A stretch of DNA of 45,067 bases from Streptomyces diacarni. GTDB lineage: Bacteria > Actinomycetota > Actinomycetes > Streptomycetales > Streptomycetaceae. The notes below the pieces were generated by a model. That model searched no databases. It worked only from the letters and a program-made list of their open reading frames with translations, and was not told the DNA's origin. A program made the translations under genes and the position numbers. The stretch lies in contig NZ_QOIN01000060.1 in the NCBI RefSeq assembly GCF_003323715.1, positions 1 through 45,067 on the forward strand, in the 5' to 3' direction. Positions 1 through 8,041 of the stretch are shown here, piece after piece; position 1 is the stretch's first letter, and the number at the start of each line of letters is the position of its first letter.

Positions 1-130
1 CTGCTCCGCAGACACGACGCGCCGCCGCTGCGCGGCGGAAGACCGGCGCCCTCCGGGCGCCGACCGCCCCCATCCGGGGGCGGGGCCCCAGCCTCCGGCC
101 GGAGCCAACCGGGTCCACTGCCCTGGGGTT
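1..130. repeat. Telomere-like array of short-loop palindromes
   Basis: Consecutive GC-rich palindromes are packed end to end. CCGCCGC (22-28) pairs with GCGGCGG (32-38) around a TGC loop. CGGCGCCC (44-51) pairs with GGGCGCCG (55-62) around TCC. CCGCCCCC (64-71) pairs with GGGGGCGG (76-83) around ATCC. CTCCGGCCGGAG (93-104) is a perfect 12-bp palindrome, enclosed by CCCCAG (86-91) and CTGGGG (123-128). Chains of palindromes with three- or four-base loops are the hallmark of Streptomyces telomeres, where the 3' overhang folds during end patching. The sequence does not begin with the archetypal CCCGCGGAGCGGG, so it is either a divergent telomere type or starts slightly inside the true end. The downstream tap-tpg-helicase operon supports the telomere reading. 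Confidence 0.7.
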
Positions 131-151
131 TCCCTCTCTTTCCGGTCTGCG

Positions 152-207
152 GCCCGCCTCGTGGCCGGGGTGAACGCGTGTCCCCTCCGGGGCCACACGA
201 GGCGGGC
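152..207. repeat. Long inverted repeat next to the telomere-like array
   Basis: GCCCGCCTCGTGGCC at 152-166 pairs with GGCCACACGAGGCGGGC at 191-207, with a two-base bulge in the right arm and a loop of about 24 bases. Its position directly after the end palindromes suggests that it belongs to the telomere structure, as in other Streptomyces ends where larger palindromes follow the small terminal ones. A terminator or operator is possible, but no gene is adjacent. Confidence 0.6.
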
Positions 208-583
208 TACGACGAGAGGGGGTGCGGTGCCCGGTCGACTCTCCCAGTATGCACTAGGGGGTAGGTTTTGGTCTACGGGCCCACTCCCCCGCACCCTCCG
301 GCAGCATTCCCTGACGGCAACTCAAGTATGCACGATGGGGTGCGCATTGGAAGTTTCTTGCTCTCTCTCGCACAGCCGGATATGCGCCGGCCGTGCTTTT
401 CGAGTAACGGCGGGAAGGGCAGCGCATCACCGAAACTCCGCGCCGCCACAAACCCGCCTACACACACGACACGTCATCGCCCCGGCAAACGACACCACCT
501 GTCACGCCCGTACGACAGGCCCGGAAACAAACAACCAGCCTGCAAGGACAACCTATGACGCATCCCCACGACAACGACGTTCA
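208..583. other. Subtelomeric stretch without a convincing gene
   Basis: Open frames cross this stretch on both strands, but their translations are rich in Arg, Pro and His, resemble no family I know and lack ribosome binding sites. The base composition around 430-560 is less G+C-rich than the operon that follows. I see nothing else to call. Confidence 0.5.
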
Positions 584-823
584 TCACTCGACCTCCCTGC
601 GGCGCCTGCACTTCACGCCGTCCCGGAAGTCGTAATACGCCATTACTGCCCTACGGGCGTCGCTCAGGAGGGCGGGGATCCTCTTCAGAGTCACGGAGAC
701 GATGAAGACGACGACGCTGACGACAGTCAGGCTGGTCGTTACCCATTCCGGGATTTTCACCTGGCCTACTCCCAATCCTGTGGTGAAGCCAAGCAAAAAA
801 GGCGCGCTCGGCCCGACCCACAA
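584..823 (-). CDS. Possible small single-span membrane protein
   Basis: A 79-residue frame with a TTG start at 823. One hydrophobic segment at about residues 29-47 (WVTTSLTVVSVVVFIVSVTL) looks like a membrane span, followed by a basic tail ending in CRRRREVE. The residue make-up is more protein-like than in the surrounding frames. The ribosome binding site is poor and no family is recognised. It lies between the telomere-like array and the telomere operon, on the same strand as the operon but far downstream of it. It may be a relic. Confidence 0.3.
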   Translation of the reverse strand: MWVGPSAPFLLGFTTGLGVGQVKIPEWVTTSLTVVSVVVFIVSVTLKRIPALLSDARRAVMAYYDFRDGVKCRRRREVE

Positions 824-1279
824 TCATCTGTGGTCCGAAACCGAGATGCGCCCTCGACGGCCCGCATGAAACCGTAATCGGTTCTCAACGCGGGAGTACG
901 AATCTCGAAGGTCAAATGGTGGCCATAGGTCGATACCCTCTGTACCCACCTCTGGGCCCGTCGTGCCGCATCGGTGGGGGATTGGTCTCCATCATCAGAG
1001 TAACGGGGCATCACCTTCTCGGCAAACTATCGGCATACGCCAGGTTTGGGAGCGATCGAGTCAACGGGAGAGGCCCACCCAGCGTCCCGAAGCGAAGTAA
1101 CCAGCGCCGCCGCACAAGTCAGGCAGCCCCAACGCGGTGCAGAGCGCCTGCGGGTGCCCAGCCGGTGGCGCCTGAGCCTGACACCGACTGGTACTCGATC
1201 ACGGCGCGTCGGTATCAAGCGTTGAGGGACTCGAACGGTCCGAGTTCTTCGAGGCATCGTGGCGGAGTCGCGCGGGGAG
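824..1279. other. Gap between small ORF and helicase gene
   Basis: No frame here has a good start site or family resemblance. It forms the 3' flank of the minus-strand telomere operon. I see no strong hairpin just downstream of the helicase stop at 1280, so where transcription ends is unclear. Confidence 0.5.
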
Positions 1280-3859
1280 TTAGGAAAGGATTCCCGCTTC
1301 GTGTGCTTCGCGGGTCTGGTCCGGGGTGAGTTTCTGTTTCTTGTGGTGGGAGCGGGTGTTGCTGCGGAAAACCCCGAGTCGAACCGCGTGTTCGTGCCCG
1401 GCGGTGTCGGTGACCGTCTCCAGATGGTCCCGCGGAACTCGCAGGTGCCCCTCCCGAGACTTGAACTGGCGGGCGGCTGCCAGGTTGATCTCCCACCGCG
1501 ACGCCCCGTCGGGCACCGACGGAGCGGCTGGGAGCGGTCCGGCCGGTGCGGGGGTGATTCCCAGCGTGATGAGGCGCTGCTGTTGGCCTTCGGTGAGGGC
1601 GTGCCAGGCGGCGGGCTGTTGGGCGAGCCAGGTGCCGATGTCGTCGCCGCCGAGGCTGACGCCGGGCTGGAGTTCGGCGAGGGTGGCGCCTTGGGCGAGG
1701 AGCCAGCGGGTTTTCGCGTAGTGGCGTTGCCAGGTCAGTGGCCAGGTGGGGTTCCAGTCGGGGTCGATGGCCTCCAGTCGCTCGCGCCGGCTCCTCGCGC
1801 GCTCGGTCTTCTTGCCCAGGCCGCCGGGCTTGCGGGTCTGGTGCAGCCGCTCCCCGACCGGCACGCCCGCGATCACGGCGTCGCGGGGTGCGGCGAGGGT
1901 GTGGTGGTCGGCGTGGTAGAGGGCGCACAGGTCGAGGAACTCGGTGAATGTCTGGTCGCGGGGGTCGAAGACGAAGCCGGTCTCGGCGAGGAGCTCGGTG
2001 CGCCAGTCGGCCAGGTCGCCGGCCCGCCAGGCGCGGCGCTGCTCGGCCGCCCACGGTCCGACCGGGTAGTCGACCGCGTGGTCGCCGAGGTCGATGGTGG
2101 CGGTGTAGGGGATGTTCGCGTGCCCGTGGGCGGTCGTGAAGGCGCGGACGGCTTCCAGGCCCGTGAGCCAGGCTGTCGACTCCGGGCGCAGGACGCGGGT
2201 CCGGACTAGGCGGGCGATCTCGTTGGCTTCGCGGGGGCGGCGGGAGAAGTGCAGCAGGGCCAGCTCGGCCCCCTCACCGCCGTTGGGTTCCTCCTGGGCG
2301 TGGTTCTCGTCGGCTGGCTCGCTCTCGGTGGATGTATCGGCCTCTCGTGGGTCTCCGGCCGGGTCGGCGGCCAGGACATCCTCTGGTGTGCCGCTGCGCC
2401 CGGCCGGACGCAGCGCCAGCTGCTCGACGACGCGCGGATCGAAGGAGCGCAGCGCCCGCAGGACGGTCACCAACGGCTCGAACGCGGCCGTTGCCGCCAT
2501 GTCCCGTCCCTCGTCCTCGGGGCGGAGGAGGACGGGCACGACCAGGCGGGCCACCTTGCCCTCGTCGGGCTGTTGCCGCAGGGCGCGGCCCACGGCCTGG
2601 ACAATGTCGATGGGGCTGCTGCGGATGTCGGCGAACAGGACGCCGTCCAGGCCGCAGCGGCCCGTGATGTCCGTGCCCTCCCCCAGCAGGCGGCAGGTGC
2701 ACAGGATGCGGAACTCCGTCTTGCGGCCCTCCGCGTCCACGCCGTTCGCGATCTGGCCGAGGACGGCGCGCTGGTGGGCGGCCGGGTGGAGGCCGCACAG
2801 CCACTCCCCCCACACCTCGCCCGGGAACCGCCCCGTGGCGCGTAGCTCGTCGGCCGCGTCGGGCAGGCCGCGGGCGAAGGAGAGGGCCTCCTGGGTGCGG
2901 GAGTGGAAGGACAGCAGGCTCACGATGCCGGCGGTTTCCATGTGGGCGAGGGTGGCGGCGCGGATCGCGCCCAGGCGCGCACCGCGGCGCTCTTCGAGGG
3001 AGGCTTCGTCGGTGGGGGGTGCGGGGTCGCGGATCTCCAGGACGTCGATCTCGAAGCTGGCGAGGACGCCTTCCTCGATGGCCTGGCCGAGGGGGAAGGT
3101 GAAGCAGGGCTTGCCGAAGGTGGCCTGGTCGTCCATCGAGGCCACCAGTACCTCGCCATCTTGGGCGTCCGCGTCGTAAACGCGGGGTGTGGCGGTCATG
3201 TACAGGCGCCGGTCGGCGGGGATGCGCTGGTTGTCGTGGATGATCGCCCACGGCTTGGTGGCGAGGCCTGCGGTGCGGTGGGCCTCATCCACGATCGCCA
3301 GGCCGAAGCCGTTGAGTTTCTGGCCGAACGCTCCGGCCAGGGCACGTTCCAGCACCCCGGCGACCGCCCGCTCCTCGGCCGCTTCCTCTCCCTCGTCCTC
3401 GGTGGCCTCGTCGCCGGATGGGCGGCCGACGAGCGAGTCGTAGGTGGCGAACACCGTCGCCGGTCCGGTGCCGGCCCACATCGCGAGGCGGATCGGGTTG
3501 GTGGTGCAGCGCACGTCCAGCTCGTCGGCGAGGTAGGCGCGCACTTGAGGGTCGCGGTCCAGCGAGCAGACCGCCACCGCGGGGCCGCGCATGCCGTACT
3601 GGCGCCACTTGGCGACCGTCTGCGTGAGCAGATTCAGCGTGGGGACGAGGACCAGGACGCGGCCGCGGGGCTCCAGGCGCCGGGCCACCTCGTAGGCGAC
3701 CAGCGTCTTGCCCGATCCCGGGGCGGCGATCACCTGCGTGCGCAGCCCGGTCGCGGGGATGCCGCCGGGCGGGGTCTCCAGAGCGAAGACAGCCGCGTCC
3801 ACGGCCTCCTTCTGCCGGCGCCGCAGCTGCACCGGCTCGTTCGTGTCGGTCTTCTCCAT
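1280..3859 (-). CDS. Telomere-proximal DEAH-box helicase with helicase-associated domains (TtrA-like)
   Basis: An 859-residue superfamily 2 helicase. Walker A is APGSGKT at residues 46-52, motif II is DEAH at 191-194, the SAT-type motif is TATPR at about 222-226, and a motif VI-like QAVGRALRQ lies near residue 425. An acidic insert (about 150-165) and a linker (about 495-540) separate the parts. The C-terminal third carries helicase-associated repeats with the usual signatures (YPVGPWAAEQRRAW, KPGGLGKK, DPDWNPTWPLTWQRHY). Helicases of this build, known as TtrA, lie next to the telomeres of Streptomyces chromosomes and linear plasmids and are linked to conjugal transfer of the ends. Here it is the last gene of a minus-strand operon after tap and tpg. 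The gap to tpg is only 31 bases, with a good ribosome binding site (GGAAGGAGAGGA) before ATG. The helicase fold is certain; the role at telomeres is inferred from position. Confidence 0.85.
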   Translation of the reverse strand: MEKTDTNEPVQLRRRQKEAVDAAVFALETPPGGIPATGLRTQVIAAPGSGKTLVAYEVARRLEPRGRVLVLVPTLNLLTQTVAKWRQYGMRGPAVAVCSLDRDPQVRAYLADELDVRCTTNPIRLAMWAGTGPATVFATYDSLVGRPSGDEATEDEGEEAAEERAVAGVLERALAGAFGQKLNGFGLAIVDEAHRTAGLATKPWAIIHDNQRIPADRRLYMTATPRVYDADAQDGEVLVASMDDQATFGKPCFTFPLGQAIEEGVLASFEIDVLEIRDPAPPTDEASLEERRGARLGAIRAATLAHMETAGIVSLLSFHSRTQEALSFARGLPDAADELRATGRFPGEVWGEWLCGLHPAAHQRAVLGQIANGVDAEGRKTEFRILCTCRLLGEGTDITGRCGLDGVLFADIRSSPIDIVQAVGRALRQQPDEGKVARLVVPVLLRPEDEGRDMAATAAFEPLVTVLRALRSFDPRVVEQLALRPAGRSGTPEDVLAADPAGDPREADTSTESEPADENHAQEEPNGGEGAELALLHFSRRPREANEIARLVRTRVLRPESTAWLTGLEAVRAFTTAHGHANIPYTATIDLGDHAVDYPVGPWAAEQRRAWRAGDLADWRTELLAETGFVFDPRDQTFTEFLDLCALYHADHHTLAAPRDAVIAGVPVGERLHQTRKPGGLGKKTERARSRRERLEAIDPDWNPTWPLTWQRHYAKTRWLLAQGATLAELQPGVSLGGDDIGTWLAQQPAAWHALTEGQQQRLITLGITPAPAGPLPAAPSVPDGASRWEINLAAARQFKSREGHLRVPRDHLETVTDTAGHEHAVRLGVFRSNTRSHHKKQKLTPDQTREAHEAGILS

Positions 3860-3890
3860 CTGTCCTCTCCTTCCTCGGGCGGTCCGTGGC

Positions 3891-4481
3891 TCAGGCGGAG
3901 AAGCCGACGGAGGTGGCGTACTCGTATTGGCCCCACTGGGAGCCGAGGTCGGTGAGTTCGTCGTCCCAGGCGTCGGCGAGGGCGTCGTCGTCGGCGGCGG
4001 CCCAGGCCTCGACGATCCGGTCCCAGGAGCGGATCCGCAGCCGGCGGAAGGTGGCGGTGTCGGTGGCGATGACTCGCTTGCGGGGATCGGCGACGCCGGA
4101 CTGGTCGAGGGGCTGGATTTCCACGCGGGTGCCGCCGCGGGCGTTGAGGCGTGCCAGGAGGTGGCGGGCGACGTTGCGGTGCCGGTAGGAGCGGTAGGCG
4201 GCGTCGATGCGGGCGAGGTTGGCGCGGGAGGGGGTTTGTTTGTGCTGGAGCCAGCGGCGCAGCGTGCCCCGTGCCACGGTGATGCCTGCCTCGCGCATGG
4301 TCTGGTAGCCGGCGGGTGAGTTGGTGAGGTAGTTCAGGCGGGCGGTCAGGCCGCGGCGGGTGGTGGCGGGGGAGCGGATGCCGCCTTCTATGGCCAGGCG
4401 GTCGAGGACTTGGCCGGCGAGTTGGGCGCTCTTGGTGCCGTGGGCGCCGTAGAGGCCGAAGTTGAGGGACCTGTCGGGCAT
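3891..4481 (-). CDS. tpg: Telomere terminal protein (Tpg-like)
   Basis: A 196-residue basic protein, close to the roughly 185 residues of known Tpg. Tpg is covalently joined to the 5' ends of linear Streptomyces replicons and primes end patching. The centre reads like a helix-turn-helix, GITVARGTLRRWLQHKQTPS at about residues 66-85, followed by a segment typical of the family (NLARIDAAYRSYRHRNVARH, then GGTRVEIQPLDQS). The C-terminus ends in SQWGQYEYATSVGFSA, which I recall as conserved in Tpg homologues. Its start codon overlaps the tap stop codon (TGATG), so translation is probably coupled, as in the known tap-tpg operons. The call rests on remembered family features plus the gene order and cannot be confirmed by search here. 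Confidence 0.82.
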   Translation of the reverse strand: MPDRSLNFGLYGAHGTKSAQLAGQVLDRLAIEGGIRSPATTRRGLTARLNYLTNSPAGYQTMREAGITVARGTLRRWLQHKQTPSRANLARIDAAYRSYRHRNVARHLLARLNARGGTRVEIQPLDQSGVADPRKRVIATDTATFRRLRIRSWDRIVEAWAAADDDALADAWDDELTDLGSQWGQYEYATSVGFSA

Positions 4482-6775
4482 CAGTGGGCCTCCCGCTCGC
4501 GGTAGCTGCCTGCGGCCGTCTTCTCCAGGCGGTAGGTGTGCTTGGGCTTGACCTCGGTGACCTCACGCCCTTCGGGGAAGAGCAGGGTCTCCTTCCCCGC
4601 CGCCCGCGCACTGCGCCAGTCGCCGGCGAGGTGGAGTTCGTCGGTGCCCATCACGCGTACGACGGTGAGGCCGGCTTGGTGGGCGGCCCAGGCTTTGCGC
4701 CACAGGTTGGCGAACGCCTGGGAGCGGATGAGGTGCATCCAATCCTGTCGGTAGAGGTCGCGGTTGTAGTTGGACTCCCCCATCGTGGAGACGAGCTTGG
4801 AGTACATGGCCTTCACGTACTCATACCCCGCCTCGCTCTCGGCGGAGTTGGTGGCCAGGGCGCGGGTGCGGACTTGTACCAGGGCGCGGCGCAGGGTTTC
4901 GAGGAGTTGCTCGGTCGATCCGGAGGTCCATGATTCGTGGATCAGGGGTCGCTCGCTCAGGCCTGCCTTGGGGCTGGCCAGGCGCAGGAGGAGGCGGAGG
5001 GTGGATTCGGTGATCCAGATGGGTCCGGGTTCTTCGCGGTCGCCGAGTGGGTTGGGCAGGTGGGGGTGGTCCCAGGCGGGTGGGGTGATCAGGTGGATGC
5101 CGGAGCGTTTGGTGTCGTGCGGGGGCCCGCCGTTGTCGGGGCCGAGGTGGTGTTCGAGCTGGCCGATGGGCAGGTGGGCCTTGAGCGCGCTGAGGTAGGC
5201 GCCGTTGATATCCAGCGCGGTGACCGTGGCCGTCTGGTCGGCGAGCGCGTCGAGAACCTCGGGCGGTGCGGTCCAGCGGGGGCGGGCTTCCCAGATGTCG
5301 TCGGCCTCCTGGCGGCCGCGTTTGTGGAGGATGTCGGGCAGGTCGGGGTAGTTGCGGAAGTCGTAGCGCCCCCCGGTCCGGCTCTCTTCCAGCAGGGCCA
5401 TGACGTCGGGGATGGCGGTCTTCTTCAACGCGGCGACCGCCTCTTCGACCTGGCCGCCGGTGTCCGCGAGGACAGCGTGGACCTTGCCCTCGATGCGCTC
5501 GACCAGCTCGCCGACCTTGCCGCCGTCCTTGTGTACCGCGGTCGTGCCTGCGCTGGAGCCACCCGTAGGGCGCGCGGAACCAGCCGTCGTCACCGGACGA
5601 GGGCCCGGCACTGGGCCCGTGGCAGCGGGACGTGCGGCGCCGCGGGTCCCTGGAGAGGCTGGGGTTGTCGTGGGGGACGGTGCGGCGGGCTGCGGTGTGA
5701 CAGCCGCTGTGGCACAGGCAGCGGGCTCGTCGAGCAGACGCAGGTGAGCCATGTCCAAGGGAACCTCGACAGTCGCGAGGGTGCCCAGGTCTCGCGCGGT
5801 GACGGTGATACGGGCGGTGCCGGCGTCGTGCGGGCGGGTCAGATGGAGGGTGCGGTCCGGCTCCAGCTGGGTGACCAGCTGCGGGTCGTCGGTATCCAGC
5901 AGCACCACCACTGCGGCCTGCCGCTCGGCAGCAAGACGCGCCAGGGTCTTCATCGCTGAGGGAAGGGCCCGGCCCGAGAGCGGGGCGCCATCGGTGCGGG
6001 CGTGCTGGAGCCGGTCGACCACCACCAGGCCCAGCCCCTCGATACGGGAGGCCTCCTCCGCGATGGCCTGCGCGGCCGGCTCCGGCCGGGTGAACGACAA
6101 CGGCGCGGCGCGTAGTCGACTGTCCGCGTCGACCACGGCCTGACGCTGCTCGGCGGTGAGGGTGCCGGCGGCGAACTGGGCGTAGGGCACGGGGGCTTCG
6201 GCGGCGATCAGACGCCGAGCCGCCACCTGCAACGGCACCCCTGAGAGGGCGTAGAGGACCGGGGTCGGTTGCTCGGTGTTGAAGGCGGCGGCGCGTGTCG
6301 CTTGGAGGGGCAGGAGGCTGCCGCCCGCGTTCGGCGGGGCTGTCACCAGCGTGAGGCTGCCCCGCGGTAGGCCGCCGCTGGCCCGGTCCAGGGCCGTGAC
6401 GCCGGTGGAGAGACCGGCTGGTGGCGCGTTGTGGAGGAGGCCGTCGAGGATGTCACCGAGGCCGGTGACACCGGAGATCGTGTCAGGTGGCGGTGACTCG
6501 GTGTGGGGGGTGGCGTGTTGGGTGACGGTTGCGGTGGGCCGGCCGCCCGTGGTGAGGACCTGCGGGGCTTCTTGTGCCGCGGCTACCAGGGCGCCGAGCT
6601 CTTGCCGTGCCCTGGTACTTGACCACACCGGCCCGGGCGGCTGCGGTCCTTCCAGGCGGCGCAGCACGGCGGCCCGCCGGGTCTTGGTGTTGATCAGGAT
6701 GGTGTCCTCGCCGTGGCTGAGGCGTTCCATCACCTCGCTCCACTGCTCGCGAGCCTGCGAGAGCGTCACATCCAT
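4481..6775 (-). CDS. tap: Telomere-associated protein (Tap-like) with Phd-like and degenerate RecA-like N-terminal regions
   Basis: A 764-residue protein in three parts. Residues 1-45 (MDVTLSQAREQWSEVMERLS, then DTILINTKTRRAAVLRR) look like a Phd/YefM antitoxin DNA-binding fold. Residues about 105-350 resemble a DnaB/KaiC-type RecA domain: GVTALDRASGGLPRGSLTLV, then TAPPNAGGS where Walker A should be, and GLVVVDRLQ as Walker B. The Walker lysine is replaced by Gly, so ATP hydrolysis is doubtful. After a Pro/Thr-rich linker (about 355-415), residues about 450-764 match the C-terminal half of Tap (LPIGQLEHHLG, HESWTSGSTEQLLE, VKAMYSKLVSTMGESNYNRD, DWMHLIRSQAFANLWRKA, VMGTDELHLAGDW). Tap binds single-stranded telomere DNA and recruits Tpg. 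ATG at 6773-6775 follows AAAGGAGG. First gene of the tap-tpg-helicase operon. Confidence 0.85.
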   Translation of the reverse strand: MDVTLSQAREQWSEVMERLSHGEDTILINTKTRRAAVLRRLEGPQPPGPVWSSTRARQELGALVAAAQEAPQVLTTGGRPTATVTQHATPHTESPPPDTISGVTGLGDILDGLLHNAPPAGLSTGVTALDRASGGLPRGSLTLVTAPPNAGGSLLPLQATRAAAFNTEQPTPVLYALSGVPLQVAARRLIAAEAPVPYAQFAAGTLTAEQRQAVVDADSRLRAAPLSFTRPEPAAQAIAEEASRIEGLGLVVVDRLQHARTDGAPLSGRALPSAMKTLARLAAERQAAVVVLLDTDDPQLVTQLEPDRTLHLTRPHDAGTARITVTARDLGTLATVEVPLDMAHLRLLDEPAACATAAVTPQPAAPSPTTTPASPGTRGAARPAATGPVPGPRPVTTAGSARPTGGSSAGTTAVHKDGGKVGELVERIEGKVHAVLADTGGQVEEAVAALKKTAIPDVMALLEESRTGGRYDFRNYPDLPDILHKRGRQEADDIWEARPRWTAPPEVLDALADQTATVTALDINGAYLSALKAHLPIGQLEHHLGPDNGGPPHDTKRSGIHLITPPAWDHPHLPNPLGDREEPGPIWITESTLRLLLRLASPKAGLSERPLIHESWTSGSTEQLLETLRRALVQVRTRALATNSAESEAGYEYVKAMYSKLVSTMGESNYNRDLYRQDWMHLIRSQAFANLWRKAWAAHQAGLTVVRVMGTDELHLAGDWRSARAAGKETLLFPEGREVTEVKPKHTYRLEKTAAGSYREREAH

Positions 6776-6860
6776 GCGGGCCTCCTTTGCCAGTACCCCA
6801 TCCTAGTTCAGTAGGTACGTTGTAGGTGTTTGTATGAGACGGAGTGTGGGTTGAGAGGTT
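6776..6860 (-). promoter_or_regulatory. Probable tap-tpg operon promoter with paired ACCTAC sites
   Basis: On the minus strand a good -10 (TAGGAT, 6805-6800) lies about 25 bases before the tap start, and AAAGGAGG (6788-6781) is the ribosome binding site. No good -35 is visible. Instead two direct copies of ACCTAC (6827-6822 and 6816-6811) sit 11 bases apart, one helical turn. They are placed to bind a regulator on one face of the DNA. The Phd-like N-terminus of Tap itself is an obvious candidate for autoregulation, by inference only. Confidence 0.5.
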
Positions 6861-8041
6861 CCCTGATCAGGCTGCTGGGTCGTGGCTTTCGCCGTCCCGG
6901 CGGTCGCCTGGTCGGGCGTCGGAGGCGAAATCGTTGTGTCGGCCTGGGTCTCGTCGCCGAGTTCGAGGGTGACGCGTTACGGCCAGAATCAGGACGACCA
7001 CCGCAACCGTCGCCTCAGGTCAGGAAGTGAGCCTGTTACCGGGCCGTCCGCCCCGATGGTGGAGAAGCCGCGCCGCACGGCAACGCGCCCTGGCCGTCCT
7101 GCCCGCCCGCCCGTCCGTCTGGCACGTCGCCGAGGACGTCCCCCTTCCTGGAGTGCGGACTCGGCCAGGGGCGGGAGTGGGCGGAGGCGGATGACGCCCC
7201 CCTTCGTCATCCAGCGCCACGCACGGCACGGCGCGGGCTCTGGTGATCAGGTGACGGAGGGCGCTGGTGGCGGCAGCGGCGAGCCGCTCGTCCCGGTGAC
7301 CGTGGAGGAAGCTCTGGTCGTGCGACTGCGATGCGCAGGTGAGCGGGGAGCGGCTCGTGATCGGCGGAGAGCCGAGCGAGTTCTGCCAGCAGTGGGCTGC
7401 CCTGCCAGGAGCGGGCTGTCCGGGACGCGGTCTGCGAGGTGCACGAGAGCGCACTGGCCAAGCGCATCCACGAGAACGCGTTGGCCAAACGCATCCACGA
7501 GAACGTTGGTCAAGCGCATCAAGGACACGGCGGCCCAGTTGGGGCGACCGGAGTTGTATGTGCGGTGGCGGCTGTTCGTCACCGCGCGACGCGGTGCTGG
7601 GCCCGATGGATTCCTGGCGGCGAAGAACGCCGGGCTGGATCGCCGCAGTGGCCGGCCTGGCCGAGGGGTCGCAGGGGCCGGTGACCGTGGAGGCGGCGGC
7701 CAGCCGGCAGGTAGCCGGATGCGGCGGCGGGGCGTGCGGTGCGTGCGGTGGGGGCGCGGCGTGCGGGGCGGTGGCTCGTTGTGGTCGGCGCCCGCGCGCG
7801 CGTCGATGAGGGTCTTCAGGGCGCCAGCGGCCCCTCATCCAGCCCGGTCGCGCTGGGGTGTGTAGGGGAGCACGGGGTCGGCCCATCCGCCCAGACGCCG
7901 ACAGATACCGAAGCGTGGAGCCAGCCACCAACACCGCCGGTTCTGCGCGGCCGTGGCCGCAGACCACTGCGAACCGGCAAGGTCGTCCATACCCCACCAG
8001 GTTCTGACGATCTTCTCGCCACCGTGTTTCAACAGTGGCCA
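6861..8041. other. Accessory stretch without a secure gene
   Basis: Long frames exist on both strands, but none keeps a convincing protein composition. The best candidate is a decayed frame on the plus strand around 7440-7680, where a nine-residue repeat is followed by TAAQLGRPELYVRWRLFVTA and then by frameshifts. From 7690 to 7800 the DNA is low-complexity GCG/GTG-rich. It appears to be gene remains, of unknown origin. Confidence 0.4.
7442..7520 (+). repeat. Three tandem copies of a 27-base unit
   Basis: Units at 7442-7468, 7469-7495 and 7496-7520 share the core CACGAGA, then TTGGCCAA or similar, then GCGCATC. The third copy lacks two bases, so the reading frame shifts. Translated, the unit gives a repeated RIHENALAK-like nine-residue motif, which suggests that the repeat arose inside a coding region. 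Confidence 0.75.

Noticed and set aside
161..877. Long plus-strand frame near the left end
   Set aside because: Arg/Pro/His-rich translation, no ribosome binding site, no family resemblance; it runs antisense to the small membrane-protein candidate.
766..1014. Minus-strand 82-codon frame
   Set aside because: Composition is borderline, but there is no start site or homologue that I recognise; left as unassigned.
1259..3179. Several long plus-strand frames
   Set aside because: They are antisense shadows of the helicase gene, whose minus-strand frame has clear helicase motifs.
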